A stretch of DNA of 64,000 bases from Nitrosopumilus zosterae (GCF_025998175.1 NZ_AP026695.1:1618581-1682580), one strand, 5' to 3'. Counted from the first letter of the stretch, positions 43,503 to 54,544 are shown. The notes: generated by a model not told the origin, from the letters alone. Translations and numbers: made by a program.

Positions 43503-45689
43503 ATGAGCCAAAGCGGTCTTTCTCTCAAAGTTCTCGAAGCATATACCAGAGATGTTGGGAGAGGCGTGGCAAGAATCGATTATGATTCTATGGATACTCT
43601 AAATGCCTCTACAGGCGATGTTATAGAAATAAAAGGTAAAAGAAGAACAGTTGCAAAATGCCTTCCTTTGTACCCATCTGATGAAGGAAAAGGAATTATT
43701 AGAATTGATGGACTCGGTAGAAATAATTCAGGAATTGCAATTGGAGATACAATTTCGGTTAGAAAAATAAAAGCAGTGGCTGCAGAAAAAATAGTAGTTG
43801 CTCCATTAGAAGCAATTCCTCCAATTGATGAAAGATATCTTGCAGATGCACTGGAGAGTGTTCCGTTGATTAAGGGCGATAATGTAATGGTTCCATATTT
43901 TGGTGGACGTTTAACTTTTCAAGTTATTGGAGTTACCCCTGCAGCTGATGCGGTTTTGGTTACTCAAAAAACTGTTTTCCATATTGCAGAAAAAGGAGAG
44001 ACATTGCGTGGAGTTCCACAAGTAACCTATGAAGATATTGGCGGTTTAACAGATGAGATTAAAAAAGTCAGAGAAATGATAGAGCTTCCATTAAGACATC
44101 CTGAAATTTTTGAAAAGTTGGGAATTGAAGCACCAAAAGGTGTGTTGCTGTATGGTCCACCAGGAACAGGTAAGACATTACTTGCAAAAGCAGTAGCAAA
44201 TGAAAGTAATGCACATTTTATCAGTATTTCAGGTCCAGAAATCATGAGCAAGTTTTACGGAGAGAGTGAAGCTAGATTAAGAGAAATTTTCAAAGAGGCA
44301 AGAGAGAAATCTCCATCAATTATCTTTGTTGATGAAATAGATTCTATTGCACCAAAAAGAGAAGAAGTTACTGGAGAAGTTGAAAGAAGAGTAGTTTCTC
44401 AAATGTTATCGTTAATGGATGGTCTAGAAGCTAGAGGAAAAGTAATTGTAATTTCTGCAACAAACAGGCCAAATGCAATTGATCCTGCACTTAGAAGACC
44501 TGGAAGATTTGACAGAGAAATTGAGATCAAAGTTCCAGACAAAAAAGGAAGAAAAGACATTCTTGCAATTCACAGTAGAAACATGCCACTATCAGACGAT
44601 GTCAATATAGATAAGATTTCAGCAGTAAGTCATGGCTATGTTGGAGCAGACTTGGAATATCTATGTAAAGAGGCTGCAATGAAATGTTTGAGAAGATTAT
44701 TACCTATTCTTAATTTAGAAGAAGAAAAAATTCCACCAGAAACTTTGGATAAACTAATTGTGAACAATGATGATTTCCTCAAAGCTTTGATTGAAGTAAC
44801 ACCATCCGGTATGAGAGAAGTTTTCATAGAGAATCCAGATGTAAAATGGGACGATGTTGGAGGATTGGAAGATGTCAAGCGTGAGCTGCAAGAAGCTGTT
44901 GAGTGGCCAATGAAATATCCTGGTCTTTACGATAAATTAGGACATACTATGCCAAGAGGGATCTTACTTCACGGTCCAAGTGGAACAGGCAAGACATTAC
45001 TTGCAAAAGCAGTAGCTACACAAAGTGAGGCAAACTTTGTTTCAGTTAGAGGTCCTGAGCTGCTATCAAAATGGGTAGGAGAATCAGAGAGAGGAATCAG
45101 AGAGATCTTCAAAAGAGCACGTCAGTCTGCACCATGTGTCATATTCTTTGACGAAATAGATTCGATTGCACCAATCAGAGGCGCAGGTGGAGAAACTGCA
45201 GTTACTGAAAGAGTTGTCAGTCAATTACTTACCGAATTAGACGGAATGGAAAATATGCATGGCGTTATTGTATTAGCTGCAACAAATAGAGCAGACATGA
45301 TAGATCCTGCATTACTAAGGCCAGGAAGATTTGATAAAATTATCCAGATTCCACTTCCAGATAAAGAAAGTAGAAAGAGTATCTTGAAAATTAATGCAGC
45401 AAAAATTCCAGTAATTGACGATGCAAGCGATCCTCAACACGTAGATATTGAGAAAATTGCCGATCTAACTGATGGACTCAGTGGTGCAGATACAGCATCC
45501 ATTGCAAACACTGCAGTATCTCTTGTTATTCACGAATTTTTAGATTCACATCCAGATGAAAAAGACATTGAAAAAACCACCATTGATGCAAAGGTAACTA
45601 TGAAGCACTTTGAGGAAGCAGTAAAAAAAGTCAGAGAGCAAAAAGATCTAAAGTTAGGTGAAAAACTAGTGGCATCCTATTACAGGTAG
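43503..45689 (+). CDS. Cdc48/VCP-type two-ring AAA ATPase
   Basis: A 728-residue protein with an N-terminal double-psi barrel substrate domain (residues 1 to about 170) and two AAA rings. D1 Walker A GPPGTGKT is at 218-225 and Walker B IIFVDEID at 273-280; D2 Walker A GPSGTGKT is at 491-498, with serine in place of the second proline. Both second-region-of-homology arginine fingers (RRPGRFD, LRPGRFD) are present. The C-terminus ends SYYR, which fits an HbYX motif used to dock on the 20S proteasome. It unfolds proteins for degradation. Confidence 0.96.
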   Translation: MSQSGLSLKVLEAYTRDVGRGVARIDYDSMDTLNASTGDVIEIKGKRRTVAKCLPLYPSDEGKGIIRIDGLGRNNSGIAIGDTISVRKIKAVAAEKIVVAPLEAIPPIDERYLADALESVPLIKGDNVMVPYFGGRLTFQVIGVTPAADAVLVTQKTVFHIAEKGETLRGVPQVTYEDIGGLTDEIKKVREMIELPLRHPEIFEKLGIEAPKGVLLYGPPGTGKTLLAKAVANESNAHFISISGPEIMSKFYGESEARLREIFKEAREKSPSIIFVDEIDSIAPKREEVTGEVERRVVSQMLSLMDGLEARGKVIVISATNRPNAIDPALRRPGRFDREIEIKVPDKKGRKDILAIHSRNMPLSDDVNIDKISAVSHGYVGADLEYLCKEAAMKCLRRLLPILNLEEEKIPPETLDKLIVNNDDFLKALIEVTPSGMREVFIENPDVKWDDVGGLEDVKRELQEAVEWPMKYPGLYDKLGHTMPRGILLHGPSGTGKTLLAKAVATQSEANFVSVRGPELLSKWVGESERGIREIFKRARQSAPCVIFFDEIDSIAPIRGAGGETAVTERVVSQLLTELDGMENMHGVIVLAATNRADMIDPALLRPGRFDKIIQIPLPDKESRKSILKINAAKIPVIDDASDPQHVDIEKIADLTDGLSGADTASIANTAVSLVIHEFLDSHPDEKDIEKTTIDAKVTMKHFEEAVKKVREQKDLKLGEKLVASYYR

Positions 45690-45721
45690 TTTTAATAAAA
45701 TAACAAATCTAAGTCTCGTAA

Positions 45722-47011
45722 ATGTCAGAGTACAGAGGGTATGAAGGTAATTCGCTAGAATTCTTAAAGACAAATCAAATTGCAGTAGGGGATTCTGTCA
45801 AGATTACTGCTGATATCACTTATTCAGGCATAATAATGCCAAGGTACGAGCACAGTGACGATAAGCATATTGTTTTGAAATTAAAAAATGGATACAATAT
45901 TGGATTAGAAATTGCCAATATTGAAAAAATTGAGAAAAATCAAGTCACAGAAAAAATAATAGAAAAAGCTGAAAGTGTAGAAAAAACTGAAGGATTACCA
46001 AAAATTTTACTGTTATCAACTGGAGGAACAATTGCAAGTAAAATAGATTACAGAACAGGTTCGGTGACTCCTGTGTTAACAGCTACAGAATTAAATGCGT
46101 CTGTTCCCGAACTTGCAAAGATTGCAAATATAGATGCGGAGGTCTTATTTTCAGAATATTCTGAAAACATCATGCCAGAGCATTGGCTAAAAATTGCTGA
46201 AAAAATAAATGAATATTCTGAATCAGATTATTCAGGAATAATTATTGCACATGGCACAGATACGATGCACTATACATCATCCTTTCTTTCATTTGCACTA
46301 GCAGGATTTTCAATACCTATTGTACTTGTAGGTTCCCAACGATCTTCAGATCGTGCTTCATCAGATGCAGCATTAAATTTGATTGGAGCAACAAAATTTA
46401 TCACTACAAGTAATTCCAAAGGCGTCTATATTGTGATGCATCATGATGAAAATGATGAAACAATTGCATGCCACATAGGAACCAGAGTAAGAAAAAATCA
46501 CACTAGTAAAAGAGGTGCATTTCAAACAATTGGTGATGTTCCTGCATTCATAATTGCAGAAAATCAGATTCAGAAAAACATTAAAGAAGATTTTTTTAAA
46601 ACAAATGAATTTCAACCAAGAATCAATTTGGATACTAAAGTTGCGCTAGTAAAATATCATCCAGGATATGATTCAGATTTATTAGAAAAAATAATAGAGA
46701 TGGGATACAAAGGAATAATTTTTGAAGGAACAGGATTAGGCCATATTGGAAGAACAATGTATGATAGTGTAAAAAAAGCAAATGACAAAGGGATTTTTCT
46801 AGGTATGACTTCACAGTGCATTTATGGCAGAGTTAGAATGACAGTTTATGAAAGTGGTCGTGATTTACTTAATTTAGGCATAATTCCACTGGAAAATATG
46901 ATTCCAGAAGTTGCACTAGTAAAAGCAATGTGGGCTCTAGGAAACTCTCAAAATATTGAGCAAGTAAAAAAAACTATGCTTGAAAATATAGCATCAGAGA
47001 TATCAAATTAA
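45722..47011 (+). CDS. gatD: Glutamyl-tRNA(Gln) amidotransferase subunit D
   Basis: A 429-residue protein with an N-terminal barrel domain (residues 1 to about 80) and an asparaginase-like domain: LLLSTGGTIASKIDYRTGSV, 'IIIAHGTDTMHYTSSFLSFAL', VLVGSQRSSDRASSDAALN and IFEGTGLGHIG hold the catalytic Thr, Thr-Asp and Lys residues of the L-asparaginase fold. It supplies ammonia for the archaea-specific GatDE enzyme that converts Glu-tRNA(Gln) to Gln-tRNA(Gln). gatE starts four bases after its stop. Confidence 0.95.
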   Translation: MSEYRGYEGNSLEFLKTNQIAVGDSVKITADITYSGIIMPRYEHSDDKHIVLKLKNGYNIGLEIANIEKIEKNQVTEKIIEKAESVEKTEGLPKILLLSTGGTIASKIDYRTGSVTPVLTATELNASVPELAKIANIDAEVLFSEYSENIMPEHWLKIAEKINEYSESDYSGIIIAHGTDTMHYTSSFLSFALAGFSIPIVLVGSQRSSDRASSDAALNLIGATKFITTSNSKGVYIVMHHDENDETIACHIGTRVRKNHTSKRGAFQTIGDVPAFIIAENQIQKNIKEDFFKTNEFQPRINLDTKVALVKYHPGYDSDLLEKIIEMGYKGIIFEGTGLGHIGRTMYDSVKKANDKGIFLGMTSQCIYGRVRMTVYESGRDLLNLGIIPLENMIPEVALVKAMWALGNSQNIEQVKKTMLENIASEISN

Positions 47012-47015
47012 GAGG

Positions 47016-48938
47016 ATGTACAAGGTGTCAGAATTTTCTATTGACAGTATTGGATTAAAAGTAGGACTGGAAATTCATCAGCAACTAGCAACTAATAAAA
47101 AATTATTTTGTAATTGCAAACCAATTGAATCAGAAGAATATTCCATTAAATTTCAAAGAAAATTGCGTGCAGTTAAAAGTGAATTGGGAGAATATGATCC
47201 AGCAGCTTTATTTGAAAAATCAAAATCAAAAACAATAGTCTATTATGCAAATTCAGAAAGCAGTTGTTTGGTTGAACAGGATGAAGAACCACCACATAAT
47301 TTAGATAATAATGCAAAAGAACTTGCATTGATAATTGCAACATCACTTAATTCAAAAATCTTTAATGAAATTTATCCAATGAGAAAATCTGTAATTGATG
47401 GTTCAAATACAACGGGATTTCAACGAACCATGTTAATTTCACAAGGAGGAAAAATTGAAGTTAATGGTGAAACTATAGGCGTGCAATCAATTTGTCTTGA
47501 AGAAGATGCAGCAAAACTTCTTGGAGACAAAGGGGATATCAGAGAATACAGTTTAGATCGTCTAGGTGTTCCTCTGTTAGAGATTGCGTTAGATCCAGTA
47601 GAAGGAGATCCAAAAAAAATTAAAAATATTGCATTGGCTTTAGGTAGACTATTACGAAGTACTAAAAAGGTAACCAGAGGAATTGGATCAATTAGACAGG
47701 ATGTCAATGTTTCAGTTAAAGACGGAGGAGGAATAGTAGAAGTCAAAGGAGTTCAACAATTAGATCAATTAGAAAAAGTAGTAGAATTTGAGGCTAAAAG
47801 ACAGTATGGATTAGTAAAAATTGCTGAAAAACTGAAAAATTCAGATTTTAAAGGAATTTCAAAAAGCGAAAATGTTTTTGACATCACTGAAGATTGGAAA
47901 GGTTGTCAATCAAAAATTATTCAAAAAGCGTTAAAAGATAATTCAACAATCAAAGCAATTAAAATTGAAAATTTTTCTGGAATGTTTGGATACACACCAT
48001 TTGAAGGAGTCAGATTAGGAAAAGAAATCGGACAGTTGGTAAAGTTTTATGGTATTGGGGGAGTTTTCCATTCAGATGAATTACCAAATTATGGGATTGA
48101 GGAAAAAGATGTTTTGATTGTGAAAAATATTTTAAAAGTTAAACAAAATGATGCATTTTTAATTATTGCAGCGCCATCTTCAAAAATAGATTTTGTAATA
48201 GATTCAATTATCAGTAGACTGTTAGAAGCCAAAAATGGTGTTCCTGCAGAAACCAGATTAGCTACGCAGACAGGTGAAACAGTATTCTTAAGACCACGCC
48301 CAGGCGCATCAAGAATGTATCCTGAAACAGACATTCCACCAATTTCAGTTACAAATAAAGAATTAGAAAATGCCAAGAAAAATATTCCAAAATCATGGGA
48401 TGAATCTCTTTTAGAATTACAAAAAAAATATGAATTGAATCCCCAGCTTTCTGAGCAAATTTTTGATTCACGATACATGGAATTGTTTGAAAAAGTTATT
48501 GAACGAATTAAAATCAATCCTACGTTTGTTGCATCAATTTTATGTTCTACAATAACTAATTTAGAGAGAAATGGGATGAATTCTAAATTATTAACAGAAG
48601 AGAACATAATAAAATCATTTCAGCTGTTAGAAGAAGGAAAGATTGCAAAAGAATCAATTGAGATCATCTATGAGAGCATCATGTCAGGTAAATCGCAAAC
48701 AATTGATGAAGCATTGAAAAATGCATCGATAGAGGCTGTTGATGAAACAAAAGTAGAGCAAATCATCATAGACATTATTGAAAAAAATCAAGAAATAATT
48801 AAAAATCAAAAAGAACGATCAATTGGACCACTAATGGGAATTGTCATGAAGGAATTAAGAGGAAAAGCTTCGGGCGAAATAGTGAATAATCTTCTTTTAA
48901 AAAACATCAAGAAAAAATTAGAAAATATGGGATTATAA
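47016..48938 (+). CDS. gatE: Glutamyl-tRNA(Gln) amidotransferase subunit E
   Basis: A 640-residue GatB/E family protein. GLKVGLEIHQQLATNKKLFCNC, 'PMRKSVIDGSNTTGFQRTMLI', EEDAAKLLGDKGDIREYSLDRLGVPLLEIALDP and RGIGSIRQDVNVSV make the catalytic cradle, with an AspRS-like insert domain in the middle and a C-terminal GatB/Yqey tail domain (the 'KSIGPLMGIVMKELRGKASGE'-type end). It carries out the ATP-dependent transamidation with GatD. Its stop abuts the 3' end of the convergent tRNA-Leu. Confidence 0.95.
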   Translation: MYKVSEFSIDSIGLKVGLEIHQQLATNKKLFCNCKPIESEEYSIKFQRKLRAVKSELGEYDPAALFEKSKSKTIVYYANSESSCLVEQDEEPPHNLDNNAKELALIIATSLNSKIFNEIYPMRKSVIDGSNTTGFQRTMLISQGGKIEVNGETIGVQSICLEEDAAKLLGDKGDIREYSLDRLGVPLLEIALDPVEGDPKKIKNIALALGRLLRSTKKVTRGIGSIRQDVNVSVKDGGGIVEVKGVQQLDQLEKVVEFEAKRQYGLVKIAEKLKNSDFKGISKSENVFDITEDWKGCQSKIIQKALKDNSTIKAIKIENFSGMFGYTPFEGVRLGKEIGQLVKFYGIGGVFHSDELPNYGIEEKDVLIVKNILKVKQNDAFLIIAAPSSKIDFVIDSIISRLLEAKNGVPAETRLATQTGETVFLRPRPGASRMYPETDIPPISVTNKELENAKKNIPKSWDESLLELQKKYELNPQLSEQIFDSRYMELFEKVIERIKINPTFVASILCSTITNLERNGMNSKLLTEENIIKSFQLLEEGKIAKESIEIIYESIMSGKSQTIDEALKNASIEAVDETKVEQIIIDIIEKNQEIIKNQKERSIGPLMGIVMKELRGKASGEIVNNLLLKNIKKKLENMGL

Positions 48939-49023
48939 TGCGGGAAGTGGGATTTGAACCCACGAACTCCTAGAAGATAAGGATCTGAACCTTACACCGT
49001 TGACCAGGCTGGGTGACTCCCGC
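48939..49023 (-). tRNA. tRNA-Leu(CAG)
   Basis: On the minus strand GCGGGAG pairs with TTCCCGC for the acceptor stem, discriminator A. The D loop has AGCCTGGTC, the anticodon stem-loop is TAAGG-TTCAGAT-CCTTA giving anticodon CAG, a long variable arm (TCTTCTAGGAGTTC area) marks a class II tRNA, and the T arm is GTGGG-TTCAAAT-CCCAC. No intron and no encoded CCA. Confidence 0.96.
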
Positions 49024-49100
49024 ATTGTAAATTTTTGAAATCCAGAATAAGTTTCTTTATTATACCATAAAAAAAGTAATTTGATTAGTCAAGAAAGAAA

Positions 49101-49265
49101 ATGGAATTTAACGAAGTGTATTGTTCAAATTGTAAAAAAGTCCTTGGACAGTATAATGTAAAGTTCTACAATGATGAAAAAGTAAAGGAGTTATTGAATA
49201 CTACTCATTCTTCTCATATCAGAAACGGACATCAGATAAACATTAGAAAACTTGTAAAAGACTAG
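49101..49265 (+). CDS. 54-residue CxxC small protein
   Basis: ATG at 49101 opens a 54-residue frame with one CxxC pair (VYCSNCKKVLG), then a charged alpha/beta-looking segment ending QINIRKLVKD. The stop shares CTAG with that of the convergent HAD gene (49262-49265), a gene-end arrangement that recurs in this window and favours reality. A TATA-like CATAAAAAAA run lies about 26-35 bases upstream. Only two cysteines are present, so a metal site would need dimerisation. No function is known. Confidence 0.6.
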   Translation: MEFNEVYCSNCKKVLGQYNVKFYNDEKVKELLNTTHSSHIRNGHQINIRKLVKD

Positions 49266-49801
49266 ACAGATTTAATTTTTTCAACAGCTTCTGAAAGAAT
49301 TGAAATTCTGTGAATTTCATTTTCAGAAATGTGTTTATTCCATGGTTGAGAGTATAAGATTACTTGTTTTTTATTTTCAAGAAATTTTAGTGCATTAAGT
49401 GGTGAATCGTCTATAAAAACATCATAATCTAAATCGGCTTTCATAGGCCCATCAATTACAGATACATAATTATCAAAAGATATGTTATGATGATTAAGCC
49501 AATTTTTTACAAAAGAATCAGTCGAACGTTCTCTTGCAGTAACTATATCTACTTGACCAATTTCTAAAAGATTTTTTGTTACAGATGATAGATTCTCTTC
49601 AGTAGGAGGTATGGAATTCCAATTTTTCCAACAAGAGCTTAGTTCGGCATAGAAATCATATGGATTTATTTCATGATTCTTCCAAAAATCCCAATCAGTT
49701 ATGTCGTTTTTTGAGATTTTAGGTCTAATTGTATTATTATAATTTAACCAAGGAACTATTACATCAGCAAGCACGCCATCAACATCTAAAGCAATTTTCA
49801 T
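49262..49801 (-). CDS. HAD-superfamily phosphatase, 5'(3')-deoxyribonucleotidase-like
   Basis: A 179-residue HAD protein. IALDVDGVLADVIVPWL has the nucleophile and acid-base aspartates, 'VDIVTARERS' the Thr motif II, and YDVFIDDSPLNAL the motif IV acidic pair. The cap between motifs I and II is small, with DWDFWKNHEINPYDFYAEL, as in the NT5C family of 5'(3')-deoxyribonucleotidases. It lies five bases downstream of dnaJ on the same strand and may share its transcript. Confidence 0.82.
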   Translation of the reverse strand: MKIALDVDGVLADVIVPWLNYNNTIRPKISKNDITDWDFWKNHEINPYDFYAELSSCWKNWNSIPPTEENLSSVTKNLLEIGQVDIVTARERSTDSFVKNWLNHHNISFDNYVSVIDGPMKADLDYDVFIDDSPLNALKFLENKKQVILYSQPWNKHISENEIHRISILSEAVEKIKSV

Positions 49802-49805
49802 TTAT

Positions 49806-50891
49806 TTAGTCACTATCTTTTTGAAATTCTTCTAGAAGCTTTTTTTGATGCCTGCTAAGTTTTTGTGGAATATTGACTACAATTCGAACATATTGATCTC
49901 CTTTTCCTCGAGAATTGATATGTGTGACTCCCTTTCCCTTTAATTTGATTATAGTATTTGGTTGACTACCAGAATCGACTTTAATTTTTTCTGTTCCATC
50001 TAAAGTTGGAACGACGATTTCACATCCCAATGCCGCATCAATCATTGAGATATCTTGATCATAAAAAATATCTTTTCCGTCTCTTTTGAATTTTGAATGT
50101 GGTTGTACTCTTACTCGTACTATCAAATCTCCATTAGAGCCTCCTGGAACCTCATTTCCTTCATTTGGCACTGTGTAATCTCCAGAATCAATTCCTGGCG
50201 GAATTTCAAAAGTAATTTTTTTGTTACCTTTTTTCTTTCCTTGACCCTTACATTCATCACAAGGAATCTCAATAATTGAACCTTGACCATTACATGAAGA
50301 ACATGGTGCAGCTGTTACAAAAGAAGCAAAACCCATATTTCTTGTTTGTCTTATTTGTCCTTGACCATTACATGAAGAACATGTTTTTTTGTTAGTTCCT
50401 GGTTTGCAACCAGTTCCATTACAATTGTCACATTGAAGTTGTTTTTGCAAATCAATTTCCATTTTTTTTCCATGAAGAACATCTTCTAATGTGACTGAGG
50501 TTTCATAGAGAATATCAGAGCCCCTTTGTTGATTAAAGCCAAATCCACCTCCACCGCGACCAAATATGGATTCAAAAATAGAATCAAAGCCGCCTCCACC
50601 GCGACCAAATATATCACTAAAATCTCCACGAGCACCTTGAAAAATATCTTCGCTTGAATATCTTCCATCAACGCCAGCATGACCATGCTGATCGTAGAGT
50701 TGCTTCTTTGCAGGGTCTGAAAGAACAGCATAAGCTTCAGAAATTTCTTTGAAATGTTCCCCAGCGTCAGAAGACTTGTTACGATCCGGGTGGAATTTTA
50801 GAGCTAGTTTTCTATATTGTTTTTTTATTTCATCTGTAGAAGATGTTTTAGATACTCCTAAAACTTCATAGTAATCACGTTTTGCAGCCAT
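49806..50891 (-). CDS. dnaJ: Chaperone protein DnaJ
   Basis: A 361-residue type I DnaJ: J domain with HPD at residues 34-36, a Gly/Phe-rich linker ([23 protein letters not shown]), four CxxCxGxG zinc motifs ([32 protein letters not shown]), and the C-terminal substrate domains ([10 protein letters not shown], '[20 protein letters not shown]'). It stimulates DnaK. It follows dnaK by 48 bases in the grpE-dnaK-dnaJ order. The set is of bacterial origin, as is usual in mesophilic archaea. Confidence 0.97.
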   Translation of the reverse strand: MAAKRDYYEVLGVSKTSSTDEIKKQYRKLALKFHPDRNKSSDAGEHFKEISEAYAVLSDPAKKQLYDQHGHAGVDGRYSSEDIFQGARGDFSDIFGRGGGGFDSIFESIFGRGGGGFGFNQQRGSDILYETSVTLEDVLHGKKMEIDLQKQLQCDNCNGTGCKPGTNKKTCSSCNGQGQIRQTRNMGFASFVTAAPCSSCNGQGSIIEIPCDECKGQGKKKGNKKITFEIPPGIDSGDYTVPNEGNEVPGGSNGDLIVRVRVQPHSKFKRDGKDIFYDQDISMIDAALGCEIVVPTLDGTEKIKVDSGSQPNTIIKLKGKGVTHINSRGKGDQYVRIVVNIPQKLSRHQKKLLEEFQKDSD

Positions 50892-50939
50892 GAATCATAC
50901 CTTTACAATAATTGTCGTATAAATGATTGAATTTGAATT

Positions 50940-52802
50940 TTAGTTAGTTTTGGTTTCATCAGTTGTGGATGACTCATTTGGTTGACTTTCGGCATTTTGT
51001 TGTTCTTCAGCACCAGCACTCTGTTGTCCCTCAGCGCCTGGAGGAGGTGAAGCATTTTTGTAAAGTTCTGTAGTTACTTCATTGACCAAAGATTGTAGTG
51101 CCTCAAGCTTGGGCTTTAGTTCACTTGGTTCTTTATCTAAAACTTCTTTGACTTCTTTTACCGCATCAGTAATTTTTATTCCCTGTTCTTGAGAGATTTT
51201 CTCCTTTAGATCATGATTGACCAATTTTTCTGTAGTGTAAATGTAACTTTCTGCTTCGTTTCTTAGATCAATTTTTTCCTTTTTCTTTTTATCTTCATCA
51301 GAGAATTTTTCTGCATCCTCTTTTAATTTTTCAATTTCTTCTTTGGATAATTTTGATGTAGATTCAATGGTAATCTTTGCTTCCTTCTGTGTACCAAGAT
51401 CCTTTGCAGTTACATTGATAATTCCATTTGCATCAATATCGAATTTTACTTCAATTTGAGGAATCCCTCTTGGAGCTGGCGGCAAATCAGTTAGATTAAA
51501 ACTTCCTAGTGAAACATTATCTGTTGCCATTGGACGCTCACCTTGAACAACATGAATTGTCACAGCTGTTTGATTATCAGCTGCAGTTGTGAAAACTTTA
51601 CTCTTAGAAGTTGGAATCGTTGTATTTCTTTCAATTAATGGCTCTCTCACACCGCCCAAAGTTTCTATTCCTAATGTTAGTGGAGTAACATCAAGTAAAA
51701 CTATGTCGCTGGTGACATCTCCAGCAATAATTCCTGCCTGAATTGCAGCTCCCATGGCAACTGCTTCCATAGGATCAACACCAGATTCAACTTCTTTACC
51801 TATTATTCCACTTACAAATTTTTTAACTAATGGAATTCTTGTAGGCCCACCAACCATGACAATTTTATTGATATCCGAATTCGAAAGTTTTGCATCTTCA
51901 AGTGCTTTCAGTATGGAAGGTTTACATCGATCAACTATTGGTCCAATTAACTCATCTAGTTTAGCTCTAGTCAATCTAAATTCAAGATTTTTTGCACCTG
52001 TTGAAGGATCATGAGAGATAAAGGGTAAATTAACATCAGTTTCCATTACTGTTGATAATTCAATTTTTGCTTTTTCCGATGCTTCTCTTATTCTAGTCAT
52101 TGCAGTAGTGTCTTGTGAAAGATCAACGCCTTCTTTCTTTTTGAATTCGTCAACAATGTAATCAATTAGGACTTTATCCATATCGGTTCCACCTAATTGA
52201 GTATCTCCTGATGTACTCATTACTTCAAAGACTCCTCCCCCCATTTCCATTATAGTAACATCTAGTGTACCGCCACCAAAATCAAAGACAAGAATTTTCA
52301 TATCTTCCTTGGCTTTATCCAACCCAAATGCCAAAGAAGCCGCGGTTGGTTCATTGATAATCCTAACTACATCTAATCCAGCTATTGTCCCAGCATCTTT
52401 AGTTGCTTGACGTTGGTTATCATCAAAATATGCAGGAACAGTAATCACTGCTTTCTCAACTGGTTCACCAATAAATGCCTCAGCGTCTTTTTTGATTTTT
52501 TGGAGAATAAATGACGAAATTTGTTGTGGTTTGTATTCTTTATCTAAAATTTTAAAAGTGTAATCAGTACCCATTTTCCTTTTAGCAGCAACAATAGTCC
52601 TGTCAGGATTAGTAACTGCCTGTCTTCTTGCAGGCTCACCAACCAAAAGTTCACCATCTTTTGAAAATGCTACAACTGATGGAAACGCTTTTCCTCCAAC
52701 AGTAGAACCTTCAGCAGCTGGAATAATTGATGGCTTGCCACCCATTATTACTGCAGCAGCAGAGTTACTTGTTCCTAAATCAATACCGATTATTTTAGCC
52801 AT
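50940..52802 (-). CDS. dnaK: Chaperone protein DnaK (Hsp70)
   Basis: A 620-residue Hsp70. [15 protein letters not shown], '[13 protein letters not shown]' and [16 protein letters not shown] are the three ATPase signatures; the substrate domain ([16 protein letters not shown]) and the lid with an unstructured acidic, glutamine-rich C-terminal tail ([17 protein letters not shown]) follow. It is six bases after grpE and ahead of dnaJ, on one strand. Confidence 0.98.
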   Translation of the reverse strand: MAKIIGIDLGTSNSAAAVIMGGKPSIIPAAEGSTVGGKAFPSVVAFSKDGELLVGEPARRQAVTNPDRTIVAAKRKMGTDYTFKILDKEYKPQQISSFILQKIKKDAEAFIGEPVEKAVITVPAYFDDNQRQATKDAGTIAGLDVVRIINEPTAASLAFGLDKAKEDMKILVFDFGGGTLDVTIMEMGGGVFEVMSTSGDTQLGGTDMDKVLIDYIVDEFKKKEGVDLSQDTTAMTRIREASEKAKIELSTVMETDVNLPFISHDPSTGAKNLEFRLTRAKLDELIGPIVDRCKPSILKALEDAKLSNSDINKIVMVGGPTRIPLVKKFVSGIIGKEVESGVDPMEAVAMGAAIQAGIIAGDVTSDIVLLDVTPLTLGIETLGGVREPLIERNTTIPTSKSKVFTTAADNQTAVTIHVVQGERPMATDNVSLGSFNLTDLPPAPRGIPQIEVKFDIDANGIINVTAKDLGTQKEAKITIESTSKLSKEEIEKLKEDAEKFSDEDKKKKEKIDLRNEAESYIYTTEKLVNHDLKEKISQEQGIKITDAVKEVKEVLDKEPSELKPKLEALQSLVNEVTTELYKNASPPPGAEGQQSAGAEEQQNAESQPNESSTTDETKTN

Positions 52803-52808
52803 TTTTTA

Positions 52809-53378
52809 TCATCCTTTTTTTGAAATTTCTACTAGTGTAGGCCTTATAACTCTCTCATGAGAAATATATCCTTTCCTGATCTCTTTTGTAATTGTGTTAT
52901 CATCTAAATCAGGATCATTAATAATTGAAATCGCTTCATGAAAATTTGGATTAAAGATTTCTCCTAACGCATCGATTGGAACAACATGATATTTTTTTAA
53001 TAAAGAATCCATATGTTTTAAAATAGAATCCAGACCATCTGAATTAATTTTATTGTTAGAAAAAACTTCTTTTGCTATAACAAAATCATCATAAATTTTC
53101 AGAAAATCCAATACAAATTCATCTATTTTTGCATTTACACCTTTTTCTATGTCAGATTGTGTTTTTCTATTAAGATTCTGAAAGTCAGCTAAAACGTGTT
53201 TTAATTTTTCTTCATATTCAGATACTTTTTCTTTTTCTGTATCTAATAATTTTGCTAGTTCTTCAACATTTGTCGATAAAGTTTGTGATTCTTCTGATTC
53301 ATCAGAATCGATTTCATTATCGGATTTAACATTTACTGGAATTTCATCAGAGTTAGTTTCACTTGTCAATTCAAACAA
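52809..53378 (-). CDS. grpE: Nucleotide exchange factor GrpE
   Basis: A 189-residue protein: acidic disordered N-terminus, long coiled coil (about residues 37-75: ELAKLLDTEKEKVSEYEEKL and onward to 'HVLADFQNLNRKTQSDIE'), and the C-terminal beta domain (NPNFHEAISIINDPDLDDNTITKEIRKGYISHERVIRP). It opens the DnaK nucleotide pocket. TTG start at 53378; an AGTATAAA-like element lies about 20 bases upstream. It leads the grpE-dnaK-dnaJ operon. Confidence 0.95.
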   Translation of the reverse strand: MFELTSETNSDEIPVNVKSDNEIDSDESEESQTLSTNVEELAKLLDTEKEKVSEYEEKLKHVLADFQNLNRKTQSDIEKGVNAKIDEFVLDFLKIYDDFVIAKEVFSNNKINSDGLDSILKHMDSLLKKYHVVPIDALGEIFNPNFHEAISIINDPDLDDNTITKEIRKGYISHERVIRPTLVEISKKG

Positions 53379-53404
53379 AATAGTAGTTTAGCTAATTTAT
53401 ACTA

Positions 53405-54544
53405 TTATTGAATTGTTTCGCATAAAGGATTAGCTTTGACGATGATTAATTCAGAACCTTGTTTAGTTTTTTCAATAATATCAAAATCGTTTTTTGAACA
53501 TGCTACAATAATTGTGGTTTTATCACTATGAAACAAATCAAAATTTGGATCTTCGTAGGCTTCAACATCACCAATATAATCACGCAATCTAGAAGTTAAA
53601 TTTTGCAGCATCTCTATTTTATCTCCACGCATTGCATGTTGATCAAGAGTCCAAGACAATGCAATTTTTGTTCTGCTTGCTTTGAGATCTTTCTTCTTCA
53701 AAGTTGCACGAATTTCATCTATTAATCGTTTGATATATCCATCAATTCCCTTTACGCTTCCATTAATAAGATACATTAGGGAATTTGCACCTTCAAATGA
53801 TGAACCTAATGCTTTTAGATCAAATAGACCGCTGACCATATTATCTAAAAAGATCTCCTGAAAATCATCTGAAGAAAGATCATGTTTAGTTACATCGTCT
53901 TGGGCATATTTACAAACTTCTAAAACACTACATAAACTAGAAAATCTAGATAATACGTTAATTGCATGAAAATGTTCTGATGATGAAATAGCTACAAATT
54001 TTTTCTCCTTTTTGCCTACGGTAAGTAAATCATGAAGTACAGGATCTTCCTTTCCATTAAAGGAGCCTATGATTTTCGGTTGATGATTTAGATCCTCTAA
54101 AGGATAATAAAAATAAGAGATGTGCTTTCCAGCCTCAAGACCTGTAACATGTTCAAGTAATGAAATATTTTCATTATTTCCACCAAACCCAGTTGGAAGA
54201 GTAAAGACTACAGAGCTGTTTTTCTTTAATGATGTTACTGCATCCTTGAATTTAGAGTGGATTTCAGTTTTGATGTCTTGTCCTGTTTTTCTAATTCTTG
54301 GTGTGAAGAAAAGATATTGTGCTTTGGAAATAGCCACGTCAATTGGCTCCATAGCTAATAGAGGTTCATCTTCTTTTAGTGATGCTACATTAGGATAAGT
54401 TTTAGCAATTTCCGCTTTCAATGATATTGCCGATGGTGTGGATTCGTCTATTATGTAGACATCTGCACCTTTAATTGCCATTTGTGATGCAATAGCATAT
54501 CCCTCAGTACTAAGACCATAAACGACAACTTTTGCTCCCCCCAT
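53405..54544 (-). CDS. Rossmann-fold nucleotide-sugar-dehydrogenase-like protein
   Basis: A 379-residue protein. The N-terminus VVVYGLSTEGYAIASQMAIKGADVYIIDE is a NAD(P)-binding turn of unusual spelling (GxSxxG), and 'VVFTLPTGFGGNNENISLLEHVTGLEAGKHISYFYYPL' resembles the central part of UDP-sugar dehydrogenases. No GGxC catalytic cysteine is evident. The C-terminal half (residues about 230-379) is unassigned. It starts upstream of grpE on the same strand, gap 26 bases. The resemblance is loose; its enzymatic status is unknown. Confidence 0.6.
   Translation of the reverse strand: MGGAKVVVYGLSTEGYAIASQMAIKGADVYIIDESTPSAISLKAEIAKTYPNVASLKEDEPLLAMEPIDVAISKAQYLFFTPRIRKTGQDIKTEIHSKFKDAVTSLKKNSSVVFTLPTGFGGNNENISLLEHVTGLEAGKHISYFYYPLEDLNHQPKIIGSFNGKEDPVLHDLLTVGKKEKKFVAISSSEHFHAINVLSRFSSLCSVLEVCKYAQDDVTKHDLSSDDFQEIFLDNMVSGLFDLKALGSSFEGANSLMYLINGSVKGIDGYIKRLIDEIRATLKKKDLKASRTKIALSWTLDQHAMRGDKIEMLQNLTSRLRDYIGDVEAYEDPNFDLFHSDKTTIIVACSKNDFDIIEKTKQGSELIIVKANPLCETIQ

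Noticed and set aside
48089-48607. 172-residue minus-strand frame inside gatE
   Set aside because: It is antisense to conserved GatE blocks, with no plausible promoter or start context.
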